Both the position numbers and the translations under genes were made by a program. 7,338 nucleotides of DNA from an uncultured Clostridia bacterium (lineage in GTDB: Bacteria > Bacillota > Clostridia > UBA1381). The notes below the pieces were generated by a model. That model was not told the DNA's origin. It saw only the letters and a program-made list of their open reading frames with translations, and did not search any database. Below, in pieces: positions 4,608 through 7,338 of this stretch (within the stretch, counting starts at the first letter, position 1; every line of letters begins with the position of its first letter). The DNA is taken from assembly GCA_944391635.1 (NCBI GenBank), contig CALXUL010000070.1:1-7338 (forward strand), read 5' to 3'.

Positions 4608-5540
4608 ATGGAATTTTCGCATGTTTCCGTTCTTCTAAATGAAACGGTGGATGCGTTAAGAGTTAAAGACTACGGGATATATGTAGATGGAACTCTTGGC
4701 GGAGGCGGACATTCAGAGGAGATTTTAAAAAGAACAGGCTCTAGTCGTCTTATCGGAATTGACCGCGACAGTGAGGCAATAAACGCTGCAAAAAAACGCC
4801 TTGCGGCATACAGCGGCAGGACAACTTTTTTAAACGGTAATTTTGCTGATGTAAAAAAGCTGTTGACGAAAGCCGGTGTCCAGAAAATAGACGGAGCGGT
4901 TCTTGATTTGGGAGTGTCGTCTTATCAGCTTGATAATCCTGAACGCGGGTTCAGCTATATGCATGATGCGCCGCTGGATATGAGAATGGACAGAAGTAAT
5001 GGACTTAGTGCATATGATGTGGTTAATACTTATGAAAAAGATCGGCTTTTAAGTGTTTTTTATCGTTACGGCGAGGAAAAATGGTCGAAGCGGATTGTAG
5101 AATTTATTGATAAACGGCGCAGACAAACGCCGATAAAAACAACCGGAGAGCTGGTAGAAATAATTGCCGCGGCTGTGCCTGCCGGGGCAAGGGAAAAAGG
5201 CTCGCATCCGGCAAAAAGGGTATTTCAGGCGATTCGTATCGAAGTAAACGGTGAGCTTGAGATTTTAAAAAATGCTATTTGCGATTTTGTGTCCTTCCTT
5301 AATATAGGCGGACGTTTGGCGGTCATAACCTTTCACTCGCTGGAAGATAGGATAGTCAAGCAATGCTTTAATGAGCTGGCGGCGGGCTGTACCTGCCCAA
5401 GGGATTTTCCTGTATGTGTCTGTGGAAAGCAGCCTGCCGTCAAAATAATTACAAAAAAACCGGTTGTGCCGTCCGGGAAGGAACAAACTGATAACCCGCG
5501 CTCTAAGAGTGCGAAGCTCCGCGTTGCGGAGAAGATATAA
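4608..5540 (+). CDS. rsmH: 16S rRNA (cytosine(1402)-N(4))-methyltransferase RsmH
   Basis: A full-length 310-aa RsmH (MraW), which uses S-adenosylmethionine to put the N4 methyl group on C1402 in the ribosomal P-site of 16S rRNA. The N-terminus is H5-V-S-V-L-L-N-E-T. The SAM-binding loop is D27-G-T-L-G-G-G-G-H-S36, with I51-D-R-D54 after it. D100-L-G-V-S-S105, the H200-P-A-K-R-V-F-Q-A-I-R-I-E-V-N-G-E-L217 block and F242-H-S-L-E-D-R248 are all present. C261, C263, C270 and C272 form the Cys-rich motif common in Firmicutes, and the basic tail N-P-R-S-K-S-A-K-L-R is typical. The ATG at 4608 has AAGGAG at 4593-4598. An in-frame ATG at 4578 lies inside mraZ and would only add residues before the conserved start. 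It is the second gene of the dcw operon. Confidence 0.97.
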   Translation: MEFSHVSVLLNETVDALRVKDYGIYVDGTLGGGGHSEEILKRTGSSRLIGIDRDSEAINAAKKRLAAYSGRTTFLNGNFADVKKLLTKAGVQKIDGAVLDLGVSSYQLDNPERGFSYMHDAPLDMRMDRSNGLSAYDVVNTYEKDRLLSVFYRYGEEKWSKRIVEFIDKRRRQTPIKTTGELVEIIAAAVPAGAREKGSHPAKRVFQAIRIEVNGELEILKNAICDFVSFLNIGGRLAVITFHSLEDRIVKQCFNELAAGCTCPRDFPVCVCGKQPAVKIITKKPVVPSGKEQTDNPRSKSAKLRVAEKI

Positions 5541-5562
5541 TTTTGATAAGGGGGATTACACG

Positions 5563-6045
5563 GTGGGATACGGTAATCTGGCATATGCGTGGGAAGATGA
5601 CAGATACGAAAATGAAATTAAGGCAAAAAGGCAGAAGATTCGTGCCGAACAGAAGAAAAAACTCGCGCATAACAGGGTTCTTGTTGTATGTTACGTTATG
5701 ATGATAATTTTGTCTGCAATATTTATGATTGCAAAAAATGTTGCGGAATATGAAAGTGAATTGGAGATAAAGAGTCTTCAGTCTCAGCTGGCTGAATTAG
5801 AAAGCTATACAAGCCAGAAAATATTTGAATTGGAAGAAAATATTGATTTGACAACGGTTGAGCAGGAGGCAACTAACAGGCTTGGTATGCAAAGACCGAC
5901 TAAGGATCAGACGGTTTATGTGAATATCAAACAGGAAGATGTATGCGAGTTGACCGCTGATGAGGTTGAGAGCGTAAAAAACCGCGTCGCTAATGCTGCT
6001 GAGGGTATTAAGCAGAATGTACTTGGAATTTTTAGCTTGAAATAA
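5563..6045 (+). CDS. ftsL: FtsL-like cell division protein
   Basis: A 160-aa single-pass (type II) membrane protein. It has a highly charged cytoplasmic N-terminus (1-38, rich in K, R and E), one membrane helix at about 39-57, and an extracellular coiled coil at about 62-95. The closing L96-T-T-V-E-Q-E-A-T-N-R-L-G-M109-x-x-P segment is the usual end of the FtsL/DivIC coiled coil ('A...LGM..P...Q.iyI'). FtsL joins FtsB/DivIC and FtsQ/DivIB and activates the septal PBP-FtsW synthase. Sequence similarity in this family is low, so the name rests on topology, the LGM motif and the position between rsmH and the PBP gene. GTG 5563 is the start because AAGGGGG (5548-5554) lies 8 nt before it; a longer frame from 5464 would overlap rsmH. 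The last 40 residues after the LGM motif, rich in V, E and K, are longer than in many FtsL proteins. Confidence 0.82.
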   Translation: MGYGNLAYAWEDDRYENEIKAKRQKIRAEQKKKLAHNRVLVVCYVMMIILSAIFMIAKNVAEYESELEIKSLQSQLAELESYTSQKIFELEENIDLTTVEQEATNRLGMQRPTKDQTVYVNIKQEDVCELTADEVESVKNRVANAAEGIKQNVLGIFSLK

Positions 6046-6137
6046 AAACATATTATTAAATACAAAAACATAGAATTTATTGATTGGGAACCAGATTTGT
6101 CGGGTATTGATAAATTTTTGTTTTTCGGCAAAGTGGC

Positions 6138-6164
6138 TTGCGCCATCCCTAACGGATGGCGCAA
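6138..6164 (+). repeat. Perfect 11-bp stem-loop in the ftsL-PBP gap
   Basis: TTGCGCCATCC (6138-6148) pairs perfectly with GGATGGCGCAA (6154-6164) around the 5-nt loop CTAAC. No T-run follows on the plus strand, so it is not a typical terminator. The minus-strand side reads only short A/T. It could be an RNA processing or stability element, or one copy of a dispersed palindromic repeat. Confidence 0.6.
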
Positions 6165-6166
6165 TA

Positions 6167-6201
6167 CTTGCTTTAAAGGAAAAATTTGTCAATAAAGCAA
6201 G
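6167..6201 (+). repeat. 9-bp inverted repeat masking part of the PBP ribosome binding site
   Basis: CTTGCTTTA (6167-6175) is perfectly complementary to TAAAGCAAG (6193-6201), with a 17-nt loop. The right arm includes the first three bases of AAGGAG (6199-6204), the ribosome binding site of the PBP gene at 6213. It starts only 2 nt after the 6138-6164 stem-loop, so the two could stack in the mRNA. Confidence 0.55.
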
Positions 6202-6212
6202 GAGCAATAATA

Positions 6213-7338
6213 ATGGCATTTATATTAAATGGTATAAAAAAACGTTCGCTGATTATTTTAGGGTTATTTGTGGTTGTGTTAATTGCGCTTGTATTTAGGA
6301 TAGCATACTGGCAGATATTTCGCGGCCCAGAACTTCGCGCGCGCGCAGAGTCTCAGCAGACTGCCAAGACTAATGTTACCGCGAGCCGGGGTACTATATA
6401 TGACCGTAATGGTAAAGCACTTGCAGAAAGTTCTTCGGTAAATACAGTTATATGCAATCCCCAGCAGATAAAAAAAGATCAGGCAGCGGAGATTGTAAGC
6501 ACGCAGCTATCAAAGATTTTGGGGCTTACATACGAAGAAGTCTATGAAAAAGCAACAAAAACCAACCAGTATCAAACCATAAAAAAGAGAATAAGTGTTG
6601 AAGAAACACAACAGATACAAAGCATTAAAAACGGCGATATGGGCGACGACATGAAAGAAAAATTCAGCGGGGTATATTTTGAAACTGATTCAAAAAGGTA
6701 TTATTCTTTCAATATTGCACCGCATATTATCGGGTTTACAGGCTATGATAACAACGGGCTTCAGGGCATAGAAAAAACCTTTGATGACGCCTTGACTGGT
6801 CGTGCTGGAAGCGTTTTGTCGGCAAGGACAGCATCGGGAACCGAGATGGAATACCAGTATGAAGAACGTGAAGATGCTCAAAAAGGCGCTGATGTGGTAC
6901 TTACGATTGACGAAACCATACAGCATTATCTTGAAAAATACCTTGAAGCGGCAGTTAAGGAGAATGCGCTAAAAGAGGGTGCGGCTGGGATTATTATGAA
7001 TCCTAAGACGGGGGAAGTATATGCAATGGCGACAAAACCCGATTTTAACCTTAATGACCCGTATAATATTGAACAGTTCAGGAATCAGGCGTATGGCTTG
7101 GATCAGCAGCCGGACTTTGAGTATCTCGACTCAGAGGATGAGGAAAAGAGGAGCGAGTCGGTCGCAGCAATGCGTAACAAGATGTGGAGAAACAAGGCAA
7201 TTTCTGATACCTATGAGCCGGGGTCCACATTTAAAATTCTGACAGCGGCAATGGCTCTTGAAGAGAATGTTGTATCTTTAGATACTCAATTTTATTGTCC
7301 CGGATTTAAACAGGTGGCTGACCGTAAGATAAAATGCC
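6213..7338 (+). CDS. Class B penicillin-binding protein, FtsI/SpoVD/PbpB type (3' end outside window)
   Basis: 375 codons are visible and the frame is open to the window end. The protein has a short cytoplasmic N-terminus and a membrane helix at about 12-28, followed by R59-G-T-I-Y-D-R-N-G67, the start of the PBP dimerisation domain. A G-L-Q-G-I-E-K segment (about 181-187) follows, and the transpeptidase domain begins near 230 with V-L-T-I-D-E-T-I-Q. The catalytic S338-T-F-K341 lies in Y-E-P-G-S-T-F-K, preceded by N-K-M-W-R-N-K-A-I-S-D-T, a form common in Clostridia. It crosslinks septal or spore-cortex peptidoglycan outside the membrane, with FtsL as partner. C362 and C375 follow the active site. 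The SxN and KTG motifs and any PASTA domain lie beyond the window, so vegetative FtsI/PbpB and sporulation SpoVD cannot be told apart. The ATG has AAGGAG at 6199-6204, partly hidden by a hairpin. Confidence 0.93.
   Translation, partial: MAFILNGIKKRSLIILGLFVVVLIALVFRIAYWQIFRGPELRARAESQQTAKTNVTASRGTIYDRNGKALAESSSVNTVICNPQQIKKDQAAEIVSTQLSKILGLTYEEVYEKATKTNQYQTIKKRISVEETQQIQSIKNGDMGDDMKEKFSGVYFETDSKRYYSFNIAPHIIGFTGYDNNGLQGIEKTFDDALTGRAGSVLSARTASGTEMEYQYEEREDAQKGADVVLTIDETIQHYLEKYLEAAVKENALKEGAAGIIMNPKTGEVYAMATKPDFNLNDPYNIEQFRNQAYGLDQQPDFEYLDSEDEEKRSESVAAMRNKMWRNKAISDTYEPGSTFKILTAAMALEENVVSLDTQFYCPGFKQVADRKIKC

Noticed and set aside
5464..5562. Longer ftsL-like frame overlapping rsmH
   Set aside because: The overlap covers the conserved C-terminus of rsmH. 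GTG 5563 has its own AAGGGGG site, and the added residues look like out-of-frame translation.
6080..6298. TTG-initiated ORF across the ftsL-PBP gap
   Set aside because: It runs out of frame into the PBP gene, passes through the hairpin sequences and has no ribosome binding site.

Overview
The window looks like chromosomal DNA from a low-to-moderate GC Gram-positive bacterium of the class Clostridia (Bacillota), plausibly a gut-associated anaerobe. The reasons are strong AGGAGG-type ribosome binding sites, sigma-A-like promoters, the order mraZ-rsmH-ftsL-PBP that starts the division and cell wall (dcw) cluster in Firmicutes, several flavodoxin-fold redox proteins, and one protein that resembles BilS, the flavodoxin partner of gut bilirubin reductase. 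I cannot name a genus.

Left part (1-2700). The window opens inside a gene for a NucS/DUF91-like PD-(D/E)XK nuclease. A tRNA-Ala(CGC) gene with its own promoter and a strong terminator follows. Next come three small flavodoxin-fold genes on the plus strand: a BilS-like gene standing alone, then a translationally coupled pair. In the pair, the first protein has a C-X2-C-X2-C-X7-C cluster but no FMN phosphate loop. The second has a phosphate-loop-like N-terminus but no Cys cluster. This part, the pair most of all, is more AT-rich than the rest.

Middle (2660-4030). A hairpin that works as a terminator in both directions ends the flavodoxin pair and the converging galT gene, which is read on the minus strand from a near-consensus promoter. 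An AT-rich divergent intergenic region of about 350 bp lies between galT and the dcw cluster. It holds two related 14-bp dyads, a third inverted repeat and the dcw promoter.

Right part (4019-7338). Directly behind the dcw -10 box are four GGG-centred boxes at an exact 10-bp period, matching the known MraZ operator (TGGGN repeats with 5-nt spacers). The leader of about 120 nt also encodes a possible 15-codon basic peptide with a good ribosome binding site. It contains a perfect 10-bp inverted repeat that would hide the mraZ Shine-Dalgarno sequence. mraZ, rsmH, an ftsL-like gene and a class B PBP gene (ftsI/spoVD/pbpB type, cut by the window end) follow. The ftsL-PBP gap contains two further stem-loops, and the second again hides part of a Shine-Dalgarno sequence.

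The dcw genes work together in septal peptidoglycan synthesis (FtsL, PBP), with MraZ as the cluster regulator and RsmH modifying the ribosomal decoding centre. The most interesting material is regulatory: the phased MraZ boxes, the leader peptide/hairpin arrangement and the two similar RBS-masking stem-loops. I see no CRISPR array, insertion sequence, prophage or clearly new multi-gene system.
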